Program-made: the position numbers and the translations under genes
NCBI GenBank assembly: GCA_023487865.1
Contig: JAMDBG010000209.1
Coordinates: forward strand, 1 to 12,202
Length of the DNA: 12,202 bases
From: Deltaproteobacteria bacterium
GTDB lineage: Bacteria > Desulfobacterota > Syntrophia > Syntrophales > UBA5619
Direction of reading: 5' to 3'
The notes under the pieces: model-generated
Seen by the model: only the letters and a program-made list of their open reading frames with translations
Told to the model about the DNA's origin: nothing
Databases searched by the model: none
Shown here: in pieces, positions 1-6,034 of the stretch
Position numbering within the stretch: position 1 is the stretch's first letter
Layout: each line of letters opens with the position of its first letter

Positions 1-100
1 GGTAGCCCTGAAGTCGCTGGCCGGGAAGAACGGGATGCACGCCTGGTTCACCGTTCATACACACCGCCACGAAAAGCCGGGCCAGGACGGACTTCCCGCC
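1..100. repeat. Left copy of a 100-bp perfect inverted repeat
   Basis: Bases 1-100 are the exact reverse complement of 1079-1178, with base 1 pairing with 1178 and base 100 with 1079. Identity stops at base 101, beyond which only a five-base stretch matches by chance. The other copy lies inside the P-loop ATPase gene, so this copy is a displaced, inverted piece of that gene. It begins at the very edge of the window, so its true length to the left is unknown. It cuts off the end of the radical SAM gene. Either a chimeric join (amplification or assembly) or a real inverted duplication explains it. The first seems more likely because the copied piece is arbitrary coding DNA. Confidence 0.95.
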
Positions 101-145
101 CCTTTCGTTCGAATCCTTTCTTCAACTCCTCTGCTGTCTGGATGA
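2..145 (+). pseudogene. Displaced internal fragment of the P-loop ATPase gene
   Basis: Read on the plus strand in the frame starting at base 2, the first 33 codons are identical to an internal part of the ATPase at 920-1621 (about residues 149-181 of that protein, around the WFTVHTHRHEKPGQDG stretch). After base 100 the frame leaves the copied region and reads 14 unrelated codons, antisense to the radical SAM gene, before a TGA at 143-145. There is no start codon of its own; the frame is open to the window edge. This is a by-product of the inverted repeat and not a working gene, unless the left flank carries the rest of a second ATPase copy. Confidence 0.7.
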
Positions 146-818
146 AAAAAGAACCTTCTTTGGCCCATTCGAGATCGTTTTCTGTGTAGATCCGGTTTGC
201 ATAGAAATAATTGAGCCTATCGATCAGGACATGATCAACCTTTCCCGAAAGTTCCTCAATCAATCCATCGGTTCCTGGAAGTAAGGGAGCAATCATGGCA
301 AAAGTCGGGATCCCTTTTTGATGGAGGACATCCAGGGCATGAATCCTTTCTTTGATCGGAGAAGATCCGGGTTCGAATAGCTTCCTGATTTTTTCATCCG
401 CGGTCGCTATGGAAAATCCCACTTCGATATCTTTGAATTGTTCCAGCATCTCGATATCCCGCAAGACCATGGATGACTTGGTCTGAATGGTCACGGGCCA
501 TTGATTTTCCAAAAGGATCTCAAGGCACCTTCGCGTAAGCGTGTACTTCTTTTCTTCCGCCTGATAGGGGTCGCAAACACCACTGACCCAGACCCTGCCC
601 CTCCGCTTTCTCTTGATTTCCTTAGCCAGCAACTCCGGCGCATTGATCTTGACATCAACAAACTCGCCCCATTTTTCCTTGTGGCCTGTGAACCTCCTCA
701 TGAATGCGGCATAGCAATACCTGCAAGAGTGGCTGCACCCCACGTAAGGATTAATGGCGTAGTCGTAGATCTGTGATTTAGCAAGGACTGATTTTGCGAT
801 AATCTCTCGGACGATCAT
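48..818 (-). CDS. SPL-like radical SAM protein, 3' end replaced
   Basis: The protein carries the radical SAM cluster motif GCSHSCRYCY near the N-terminus. Counting from the ATG at 818, C28, C32 and C35 would bind the 4Fe-4S cluster that cleaves S-adenosylmethionine. The CxxxCxxC block in an INPYVGC context, followed by the DPYQ and TKS segments, is typical of the spore photoproduct lyase-like (SplB-related) radical SAM family. The substrate of these non-spore members is unknown. An in-frame ATG at 842 would add eight residues, but the ATG at 818 has an AGGG upstream and gives the usual family N-terminus (MIVREI-like). Native coding ends at base 101. The last 17 codons, down to the stop at 48-50, come from the inverted repeat and are foreign to the family. 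The visible native part is about 239 residues, perhaps 40-50 short of relatives. It lies downstream of the ATPase gene on the same strand, 101 bases after that gene's stop. Confidence 0.8.
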   Translation of the reverse strand: MIVREIIAKSVLAKSQIYDYAINPYVGCSHSCRYCYAAFMRRFTGHKEKWGEFVDVKINAPELLAKEIKRKRRGRVWVSGVCDPYQAEEKKYTLTRRCLEILLENQWPVTIQTKSSMVLRDIEMLEQFKDIEVGFSIATADEKIRKLFEPGSSPIKERIHALDVLHQKGIPTFAMIAPLLPGTDGLIEELSGKVDHVLIDRLNYFYANRIYTENDLEWAKEGSFFIQTAEELKKGFERKGREVRPGPAFRGGVYER

Positions 819-865
819 TCGCTTAACCCTGAGGCGGGCCATTGAAAATGAGGTGCAAGCAAATA

Positions 866-909
866 CGGACGTCCGGCCGATGATGAGAGAAGATCAGCCG
901 GACGCTCCG
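866..909. other. GC-rich stem-loop between ATPase and radical SAM genes
   Basis: Arms at 866-877 and 897-909 pair over 12 bases with a single bulged base, around a 19-base loop. The left arm holds the perfect palindrome CGGACGTCCG (866-875). On the minus strand the structure follows the ATPase stop codon by 10 bases and precedes the radical SAM gene. No T-run follows on either strand, so it is not a standard intrinsic terminator. It could be an mRNA processing or stability element, or a protein binding site. Confidence 0.5.
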
Positions 910-919
910 ATTGTAATAT

Positions 920-1621
920 TTATGAACGATCCTTGATCAGCATGGTGGACGGATCGAGCAGCAGCGCGGTCGCGGGAGTAGCGGATACAGCGCCCTTGAG
1001 CGCCTTGATGTGGACATCCGCGTGTTCCGTCTGCAGCTCCAGCACAAGATCAAACAGATCGGCAATCGGCGAGAAAGAGGCGGGAAGTCCGTCCTGGCCC
1101 GGCTTTTCGTGGCGGTGTGTATGAACGGTGAACCAGGCGTGCATCCCGTTCTTCCCGGCCAGCGACTTCAGGGCTACCAGAGCAGGCCGATTGGACTCTT
1201 CGCAATGGAGCCCGTCGACGATCATCATCTCCGGTTTGAAAATCCCCTGGGCGGTGAGATCGTTCAGCCGTTCCTCAAGCTTCGGGACAGTGAAACTCTC
1301 CACGCGGAAGGTCATGATGAACCGGTGCGGCAAAACGGAATCCCAGAGTTTGTTGGTCTGAGCCCCTTCATGCTGCCCGGCGAGATGATTGAAGAGTTCC
1401 CCGTACCAGAGGGTGACCTTGTTCACAGGGTCTTGCAGGCTGACATGAAGGACATTCCTGCTCCTCAGCATGCTGTTCAGGGCAAGCTGGACAAGGAGCG
1501 CGGTTTTGCCCACGCCGGCGTGGGCAAGAACGGCACCGAATCCTCCGGTGGGGAGGATGTCTTCCGTTTCAAAGCCTAGGTGCCGGAGCGGATTGCGAAG
1601 GATCAATTCTTGTTTTATCAT
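920..1621 (-). CDS. P-loop ATPase, RecA/KaiC-like fold, function unknown
   Basis: A 233-residue protein with a Walker A motif AHAGVGKT at residues 33-40 (K39, T40) and a Walker B-like stretch MMIVD ending at D136. A short conserved-looking WFTVHTHRH segment lies at about 163-171. The order of motifs, and the glycine-rich lead-in (LPTGGFGAVLAHAG), resemble single-domain RecA/DnaB/KaiC-type ATPases. No DNA-binding or transmembrane segment is evident. I do not recognise a specific family name. Two starts are possible. The ATG at 1699 overlaps the EF-G stop (ATGA), has GAGGA about 12 bases upstream, and would add 26 residues. The ATG at 1621 has AGGAC about nine bases upstream and removes a proline-rich, non-homologous-looking leader, so I prefer it. 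Either way the gene lies directly downstream of fusA and is probably co-transcribed. Bases 1079-1178 of this gene are duplicated in inverted form at the window edge. Confidence 0.7.
   Translation of the reverse strand: MIKQELILRNPLRHLGFETEDILPTGGFGAVLAHAGVGKTALLVQLALNSMLRSRNVLHVSLQDPVNKVTLWYGELFNHLAGQHEGAQTNKLWDSVLPHRFIMTFRVESFTVPKLEERLNDLTAQGIFKPEMMIVDGLHCEESNRPALVALKSLAGKNGMHAWFTVHTHRHEKPGQDGLPASFSPIADLFDLVLELQTEHADVHIKALKGAVSATPATALLLDPSTMLIKDRS
1079..1178. repeat. Right copy of the 100-bp inverted repeat, inside the ATPase gene
   Basis: This is the partner of bases 1-100 in opposite orientation, with no mismatch over 100 bases. The reading frame through this copy is intact and continuous with the rest of the ATPase gene on both sides, so this is the original locus and the copy at 1-100 is the derived one. 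The two copies bracket 978 bp. Recombination between them would invert 101-1078 and swap the 3' ends of the ATPase and the displaced fragment. Confidence 0.95.
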
Positions 1622-1695
1622 ATTGATAGTCCTGTCTTTGAGTTTGTTGGTCCTTCCGGCAGGCCAGGGGATGAAAAAGACGGATGCCCCGGATT

Positions 1696-3789
1696 TCATG
1701 CCGCGCTTTTCTTCCTCAATGCCACTTCTTCTGCAATCTGCTCTGCGATCGATTGCGGCACCTGCCTGTAAAGGGCAAATTCCATGGTGTACTGGGCCTT
1801 CCCCTGGGTGGCGGATCTCAAGACGGTCGAAAAGCCGAACATCTCCGCCAGGGGCACCTGAGCCTCGACAACGGTCATGACCCCCTCATCCTGCGCCCCG
1901 ACGATCATCCCCCGCCGCTGGTTGAGGAGCCCCATCACCGCCCCTTGAAACTCGGTCGGAGACTCCACGACCACCTTCATGATCGGTTCATGGACCACCG
2001 GTTTGGCCTTGGCGTAACCCTCGCGGAAAGCCCCACGGGCGGCCGCCTGAAAGGCCATATCGGAGGAATCCACGGCATGCGAGGCGCCGTCGTTGATGAC
2101 GACTTTCACCCCGGTCACAGGAAACTCCATCTTCGGCCCCTTGACGATGCTCTGCTGGAAGCCCTTCTCACAGGCGGCGATGAATTGGGTGGGAATCGCC
2201 CCTCCCCTCACCTCGTTCACGAAAAGGAAGTCCTCGGTTCCTTCCGTGATCGGTTCCATGTAGCCGGCCACGCGCCCGTACTGGCCGGAACCGCCGGTCT
2301 GCTTCTTGTGGGTATAGTTGAATTCCGCCCTCTGGGTGATCGTTTCGCGATAGGCCACCCGCGGCTTTCCCGTCTCCACTTCGGCGTTGTATTCCCGTTT
2401 CATCCGCTCGACATAGATTTCCAGGTGGAGTTCACCCATCCCCTCGATGATCGTTTCGTTGGTCTCGTCATCCACGTGGGTGCGGAAGGTGGGATCCTCC
2501 TTTGTGAAGCGGTTCAGGGCCTTGGACATGTTGATCTGCGACTTGTTGTCCTTCGGTGAGATTGCGAGCGAGATGACCGGTTCCGGGACGAACATCGACG
2601 TCATGGTCAGGTTGCTGCCCGGGGAGACAAACGTGTCTCCGGAAGCGCATTCGATTCCGAAAAGCGCCCCGATATACCCGGAGGATATCGCCTCGATATC
2701 CTCCATCTGGTCGGCATGCATGCGGACCAGGCGTCCCACCTTCACCTTTTTGCCCGTCCTGGTGTTGACGATCGCCGAACCCTTGGCCAGCGTCCCCTGG
2801 TAAACCCTGACATACGTGAGCTGACCGTAAGGGCCGTCTTCCATCTTAAAGGCCAGGGCCACGATGGGTTTTTCGGGATCGGCTTCCAGGACGACGGTGG
2901 CCTCGTTGTTGTCGAGATCGAGGGCGGTATTTTCGATATCCGCCGGACAGGGAAGATACCGGGTCACCGCATCCAGAAGCGGCTGAACCCCTTTGTTCTT
3001 GTAGGCCGATCCGACCATCACGGGGGTCAGCTTCCTCTCCAGCGTACCGCGGCGAATCGCCTCGATGATCAGGGAATCGGGAATCTCCTTCTCCTCCAGG
3101 ACCGCTTCCATCAATTCATCGGAAAACATCGTGGCGGCTTCGACCATCTCTTCGCGTTTCTTGCGGGCCTCGTCCAGCAAATCCGCCGGAATTTCCTCGG
3201 TCCGGACACGCTCGCCGTTGTCTCCATCGAAGAAGAGCGCCTTCATGGCCAGAAGATCGATCACGCCTTTGAAATCCGTTTCCAGACCGATCGGGATCTG
3301 CAGGGCGACTGCGTTATGGCCCAGTTTGGTGCGGAGCTGGTTGATCACCCGTTGGGGATCGGCGCCGCTCCGGTCGCATTTGTTGATGAAGGCGATGCAG
3401 GGGACTTTGTAACGCTTCATCTGGAGATCGACGGTAATGGATTGCGACTGGACGCCGCCCACGGAACAGAGGACCAGGACGGCGCCGTCCAGGACCCGGA
3501 GGGACCGCTCGACTTCAATCGTAAAATCCACATGTCCTGGGGTGTCGATGATGTTGATTTCATGTTCCAGCCATTCACAGAAGGTCGCGGCCGAGGCGAT
3601 GGTGATGCCGCGCTCCTTTTCCAGCTCCATGGAATCCATGGTGGCGCCGACCCCGTCCTTGCCCTTGACGTCGTGAATGGCGTGAATGCGCTTGGTATAA
3701 AAGAGTATCCTCTCGGTCAGGGTGGTTTTACCCGAATCGATATGCGCGCTGATTCCGATATTCCTCACATTTTCCAGTTTGTTCTTCAT
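1696..3789 (-). CDS. fusA: Elongation factor G, spdEFG1/mitochondrial EFG1-like
   Basis: A full-length 697-residue translational GTPase that catalyses ribosomal translocation in the cytoplasm. GTP-binding motifs are visible: AHIDSGKT (15-22), DTPGH (82-86) and NKCD (136-139). The switch I region has a GKDGVG segment (43-48) followed by TMDSMELEKERGIT. Common bacterial EF-G has HIDAGKT and TMDWMEQE at these places. The DSGKTTLTERI and KGKDGVGATMDSM signatures are those of mitochondrial EFG1 and the bacterial spdEFG1 subfamily found in spirochaetes, planctomycetes and deltaproteobacteria. Known work splits translocation (spdEFG1) and ribosome recycling (spdEFG2) in such organisms, so a second EF-G gene elsewhere is expected. 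Domain II-V signatures (GGSGQYG, GGAIPTQFI, PTEFQGAVMG) follow in normal order. The ATG is preceded by AAGGAATAAGGT. It is not beside rpsL, rpsG or tuf in this window. The TGA stop overlaps a possible ATG of the downstream ATPase gene. Confidence 0.95.
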   Translation of the reverse strand: MKNKLENVRNIGISAHIDSGKTTLTERILFYTKRIHAIHDVKGKDGVGATMDSMELEKERGITIASAATFCEWLEHEINIIDTPGHVDFTIEVERSLRVLDGAVLVLCSVGGVQSQSITVDLQMKRYKVPCIAFINKCDRSGADPQRVINQLRTKLGHNAVALQIPIGLETDFKGVIDLLAMKALFFDGDNGERVRTEEIPADLLDEARKKREEMVEAATMFSDELMEAVLEEKEIPDSLIIEAIRRGTLERKLTPVMVGSAYKNKGVQPLLDAVTRYLPCPADIENTALDLDNNEATVVLEADPEKPIVALAFKMEDGPYGQLTYVRVYQGTLAKGSAIVNTRTGKKVKVGRLVRMHADQMEDIEAISSGYIGALFGIECASGDTFVSPGSNLTMTSMFVPEPVISLAISPKDNKSQINMSKALNRFTKEDPTFRTHVDDETNETIIEGMGELHLEIYVERMKREYNAEVETGKPRVAYRETITQRAEFNYTHKKQTGGSGQYGRVAGYMEPITEGTEDFLFVNEVRGGAIPTQFIAACEKGFQQSIVKGPKMEFPVTGVKVVINDGASHAVDSSDMAFQAAARGAFREGYAKAKPVVHEPIMKVVVESPTEFQGAVMGLLNQRRGMIVGAQDEGVMTVVEAQVPLAEMFGFSTVLRSATQGKAQYTMEFALYRQVPQSIAEQIAEEVALRKKSAA

Positions 3790-3819
3790 ACCTTATTCCT
3801 TATGAGCAGCAATAATGCC

Positions 3820-3836
3820 AGGCGGTTGATCCGCCT
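3820..3836. other. Small inverted repeat upstream of the fusA ribosome binding site
   Basis: AGGCGG and CCGCCT (3820-3825 and 3831-3836) form a six-base-pair stem with a five-base loop. On the minus strand it lies between the T-tract of the terminator and the fusA AAGGA Shine-Dalgarno sequence, about 30 bases before the ATG. It could be an operator half-site pair or a 5' mRNA hairpin. It is short enough to be chance. Confidence 0.35.
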
Positions 3837-3840
3837 CATA

Positions 3841-3888
3841 AAAATAAAAAAAATCCCTCATTTGGACAAGTCACACCAGATGGGGGAT
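3841..3888 (-). terminator. Strong intrinsic terminator on the minus strand, possibly a fusA attenuator
   Basis: The minus-strand RNA has a 13-base-pair stem (arms 3876-3888 and 3853-3865, with A-C or G-T positions at two of the 13 steps depending on strand) and a 10-base loop. It is followed immediately by a U-rich run (3852-3841, eight T, one A, then more T). The plus strand has no T-run after the hairpin, so the signal is one-directional. It can end transcripts from the aminotransferase gene (stop at 4018). A candidate promoter lies upstream of it (3923-3951) and fusA starts only 52 bases beyond it, so it may also act as a leader terminator for fusA. Confidence 0.8.
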
Positions 3889-3922
3889 CCACTGTTGATG
3901 ACAATAGCGCTTGGGAGTACGT

Positions 3923-3951
3923 ATACTATGAAATTATATGATGATTGTCAA
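3923..3951 (-). promoter_or_regulatory. Candidate sigma-70 promoter reading toward fusA
   Basis: On the minus strand a perfect -35 TTGACA (3951-3946) is followed after 17 bases by TAGTAT (3928-3923; four of six consensus positions) in AT-rich DNA. Transcription would start near 3916, giving fusA a leader of about 127 bases that contains the terminator at 3841-3888. A weaker alternative that avoids the terminator is TTGTCC with TATTTT overlapping the terminator's second arm and T-run. Confidence 0.5.
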
Positions 3952-4017
3952 GATATATTTTTGCAGACACCACGCCGTTTACCCAGAAGACCCGTTCTTA
4001 TAACAGAAATCACCTTC

Positions 4018-5145
4018 TCAGTTCTTCCCGTGGAGGATCTCCCGCAGGGCCTCGGAAAGGAGCGTCACATTTTCCCTCCGGCTGGAGAAGCCCATCAGCC
4101 CCACCCGCCAGATCTTCCCCTTCAGGGGTCCGAATCCGCCGGCGATGTCGATATTATAGGCTTCCCGCAGGCGCGTCCGGACGGTGGCATCGTCCACCCC
4201 GTCGGGAACGCAGACCGTGCTGAGAGAAGGCAAACGGTTCTCCCGCTGGACGAAGAGTTTCAGGCCGAGGTTCTCCATCTTTTCCCAGAGATACTCGGCG
4301 ATGGCCTGATGGCGGAACCAGCGGTCTTCCAGCCCCTCCTCCAGGACGAGCCGGAGTCCTTCGCGGAATCCGTAATGAAGGGTCGTGGAAGGGGTGTGGT
4401 GGTAGACCCGCTCCTTGTTCCAGTACTTTTCGATCATCGTCAGATCGAGATACCAGTTGGGCACCTGGGTTTTCCGCCGGTGGAGGGCCGCGCAGGCCTG
4501 ATCGCTGGCGGTAAAGGGGGAGAGACCGGGAGGGCAGCCCAGGCATTTCTGGGAGGCGCTGAACGCGATGTCGATGCCCCAGGCGTCGATATTCAGGGGA
4601 ACGCCGCTGAGGGAAGTGACGCAGTCGATCATGAAAAGGGCGCCGTGCCGGTGGACGATTTCTCCCATGCCCTGGAGCGGCTGAACAGCGCCGGTGGAGG
4701 TTTCCGCGTGGATCAGCGCCAGGAGTTTGACCGGCTTGTGCTCGACAAGCGCAGCCTCGACCTCTTCTTTGGTGAAGACGCCCCCCCAGGGTTTTTCGAT
4801 CCGCTTCACATTGGCGCCGTAGAGCCGCGCCATCTCACACATCCGTTCGCTGAAATAACCGTTGCAGCCGATGACGACCGTCTCGCCCGGTTCCACGAAA
4901 TTGCAGAATGCGGTTTCCATGCCCGCACTGCCCGTACCGGATATGGGGAAAGTCAGCGTGTTCTTGGTCTGAAAAACGGCCCTCAGCAGGGCCTGCTCCT
5001 CGTCCATGAGGGCGAGCCACTCCGGATCCAGGTATCCGACCAGGGCGGTGCTCATCGTGCGAAGCACGCGGGGATGAACGGCGCTGGGACCCGGACCCAG
5101 AAGGAGACGATGCGGTACGTTCAGATCATTGATTGCAAGTGCCAT
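4018..5145 (-). CDS. Class V aminotransferase, alanine/serine-glyoxylate type
   Basis: A 375-residue PLP enzyme of fold type I. Visible motifs are LLGPGPS near the N-terminus (15-21), the cofactor-binding SGTGSAGMETA (69-79), the aspartate that contacts the pyridine nitrogen in FMIDCVTS (D174), and the PLP lysine in SASQKCLGCPPG (K200). An arginine in IWRVGLMG (R347) sits where the family binds the substrate carboxylate. Length and motif order fit alanine-glyoxylate or serine-glyoxylate/serine-pyruvate aminotransferases, which interconvert glyoxylate or pyruvate with glycine, alanine or serine in the cytoplasm. Related 2-aminoethylphosphonate or cysteine-type members cannot be excluded from sequence alone. 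The ATG has GAGGT about nine bases upstream. It is transcribed away from the glutaredoxin operon and has its own candidate promoter at 5249-5278. The terminator at 3841-3888 lies downstream. Confidence 0.88.
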   Translation of the reverse strand: MALAINDLNVPHRLLLGPGPSAVHPRVLRTMSTALVGYLDPEWLALMDEEQALLRAVFQTKNTLTFPISGTGSAGMETAFCNFVEPGETVVIGCNGYFSERMCEMARLYGANVKRIEKPWGGVFTKEEVEAALVEHKPVKLLALIHAETSTGAVQPLQGMGEIVHRHGALFMIDCVTSLSGVPLNIDAWGIDIAFSASQKCLGCPPGLSPFTASDQACAALHRRKTQVPNWYLDLTMIEKYWNKERVYHHTPSTTLHYGFREGLRLVLEEGLEDRWFRHQAIAEYLWEKMENLGLKLFVQRENRLPSLSTVCVPDGVDDATVRTRLREAYNIDIAGGFGPLKGKIWRVGLMGFSSRRENVTLLSEALREILHGKN

Positions 5146-5248
5146 AATGCGACCTCAGCATGAAAATGAATTCCGGTGAAAACCTCTCAGATATCCGTCG
5201 AATCAAACGGCATGACGACTCCATAGATCTCATAAGAAAAGCGGATTG

Positions 5249-5278
5249 GGCATACAATGGGAAGGCAGAGATTGTCAA
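5249..5278 (-). promoter_or_regulatory. Candidate promoter for the aminotransferase gene
   Basis: On the minus strand a perfect TTGACA (5278-5273) is followed after 18 bases by TATGCC (5254-5249). The start would be near 5242, with a leader of about 97 bases to the ATG at 5145. The -10 match is only partial. Bases 5146-5422 hold no convincing gene. Besides this promoter and the one facing right, I see only a short GC-rich hairpin (CCGGC/GCCGG near 5300). Confidence 0.4.
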
Positions 5279-5347
5279 GAATAAATTGCTTGCCGACCGG
5301 CTCCCGGCCGGCGCCGCTGAGGAGGTTGTTTTTAAAGAATATCCTTC

Positions 5348-5376
5348 TTGACAAAACCCCCGTTTCTTTTTAGTGA
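5348..5376 (+). promoter_or_regulatory. Candidate promoter for the glutaredoxin-azlD operon
   Basis: A perfect -35 TTGACA at 5348-5353 is followed after 17 bases by TAGTGA (5371-5376), a poor -10 element in AT-rich DNA. Transcription would start near 5383, about 40 bases before the glutaredoxin ATG, which has an excellent Shine-Dalgarno sequence (AGGAGG, 5410-5415). The position is right for the five-gene plus-strand operon. The weak -10 keeps confidence low. Confidence 0.4.
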
Positions 5377-5422
5377 TAAACAACAATCCGTAAAGAAACT
5401 ACAATAAACAGGAGGACCAAGG

Positions 5423-5674
5423 ATGAGTGAAACGGTAAAGCTGTATACGCTGAGCACGTGCAGTCACTGCAAGGCCGCCAAAAAATTCCTGGCCGATCAC
5501 GGCGTGTCCTACCATTGCAGAGATGTGGACCTCCTTAGCGGCGACGAGAGAAAGCAGACGATTGAAGAGGTCAAAAAATACAACCCCGCCTGCAGCTTCC
5601 CCACCATCCTGATCGGGGGGAGGGTCATCGTCGGGTTCAACGAAGCCGCCATCCGGGAGGCGCTGGGGATATGA
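5423..5674 (+). CDS. Glutaredoxin-family protein, CSHC active site
   Basis: An 83-residue thioredoxin-fold protein with the redox pair CSHC at residues 13-16 right after the first beta strand (VKLYTLSTC). It also has the cis-proline segment FPTILIGG and a C-terminal GF-x-EAAIREALG helix. Glutaredoxins reduce disulfides or glutathione adducts; classic ones use CPYC, so CSHC is a variant form. Two further cysteines (C32, C57) lie outside the active site. The ATG has AGGAGG seven bases upstream. Its stop overlaps the start of the FTR catalytic subunit (ATGA, 5671-5674), so the two are likely translated together. A direct role as electron acceptor of the FTR is a reasonable inference from this pairing. 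Confidence 0.9.
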   Translation: MSETVKLYTLSTCSHCKAAKKFLADHGVSYHCRDVDLLSGDERKQTIEEVKKYNPACSFPTILIGGRVIVGFNEAAIREALGI

Positions 5675-6006
5675 GCGCGGTCGAGGAGCTTTATGCAAGG
5701 CTGAAGCAGATCCAGGAACCGAAGGGATACTTTTTCAACCGGGACCGGGAGAAGGCATTCGATATCCTGGCCGGACTGATCGCCAACCGTGAGCGGTACG
5801 GCTATATGTGCTGTCCCTGCCGGCTCGCATCCGGAAACCGGGAGCAGGATCGGGATATTACCTGTCCCTGCGCTTACAGGGAAGCGGACGTACGCGAGTA
5901 CGGAAGCTGTTACTGCAATCTCTATGTCTCCGCCGACTGGAACGAAGGGAAGATGCCGGCTGTCTATGTGCCGGAACGGAGACCTCCGGAAAAATTCCAT
6001 TTCTGA
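5671..6006 (+). CDS. Ferredoxin:thioredoxin reductase catalytic (beta) subunit
   Basis: A 111-residue protein with the three CxC motifs of the FTR beta chain: CPC at 48-50, CPC at 65-67 and CYC at 80-82, with flanking RLASG and DRDITCPC typical of the family. In plant-type FTR these cysteines hold a 4Fe-4S cluster next to an active-site disulfide and pass ferredoxin electrons to thioredoxin. The last motif is CYC here where chloroplast FTR has CHC, so the histidine next to the cluster is replaced by tyrosine. C47 is an extra cysteine. No variable (alpha) subunit is in the window; many anaerobes have the catalytic chain alone. It overlaps the glutaredoxin stop by four bases, with GGAGG ten bases before the ATG. 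The glutaredoxin may be its thiol partner. Confidence 0.93.
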   Translation: MSAVEELYARLKQIQEPKGYFFNRDREKAFDILAGLIANRERYGYMCCPCRLASGNREQDRDITCPCAYREADVREYGSCYCNLYVSADWNEGKMPAVYVPERRPPEKFHF

Positions 6007-6034
6007 TAGCCCATTTTTAATGAGGAGGTAAGCG

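Noticed and set aside
1010..1579. A plus-strand open frame of 189 codons opposite the ATPase gene.
   Set aside because: The minus-strand frame has Walker A and B motifs; the plus-strand product shows nothing recognisable.
3786..3839. A 17-codon leader peptide frame on the minus strand, leucine-rich, whose TGA overlaps the EF-G ATG.
   Set aside because: Its ATG directly follows the terminator T-run and has no Shine-Dalgarno sequence, so translation is unlikely. It would deserve a look only if conserved in relatives.
2716..5163. A plus-strand open frame of 815 codons.
   Set aside because: It runs antisense through fusA, the terminator and the aminotransferase, all with clear conserved motifs. 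The product has no recognisable domain and is biased as expected for the opposite strand of GC-rich genes.
5160..5351. A 63-codon plus-strand frame in the divergent intergenic region.
   Set aside because: No ribosome binding site and no recognisable motif, and it covers the candidate aminotransferase promoter.
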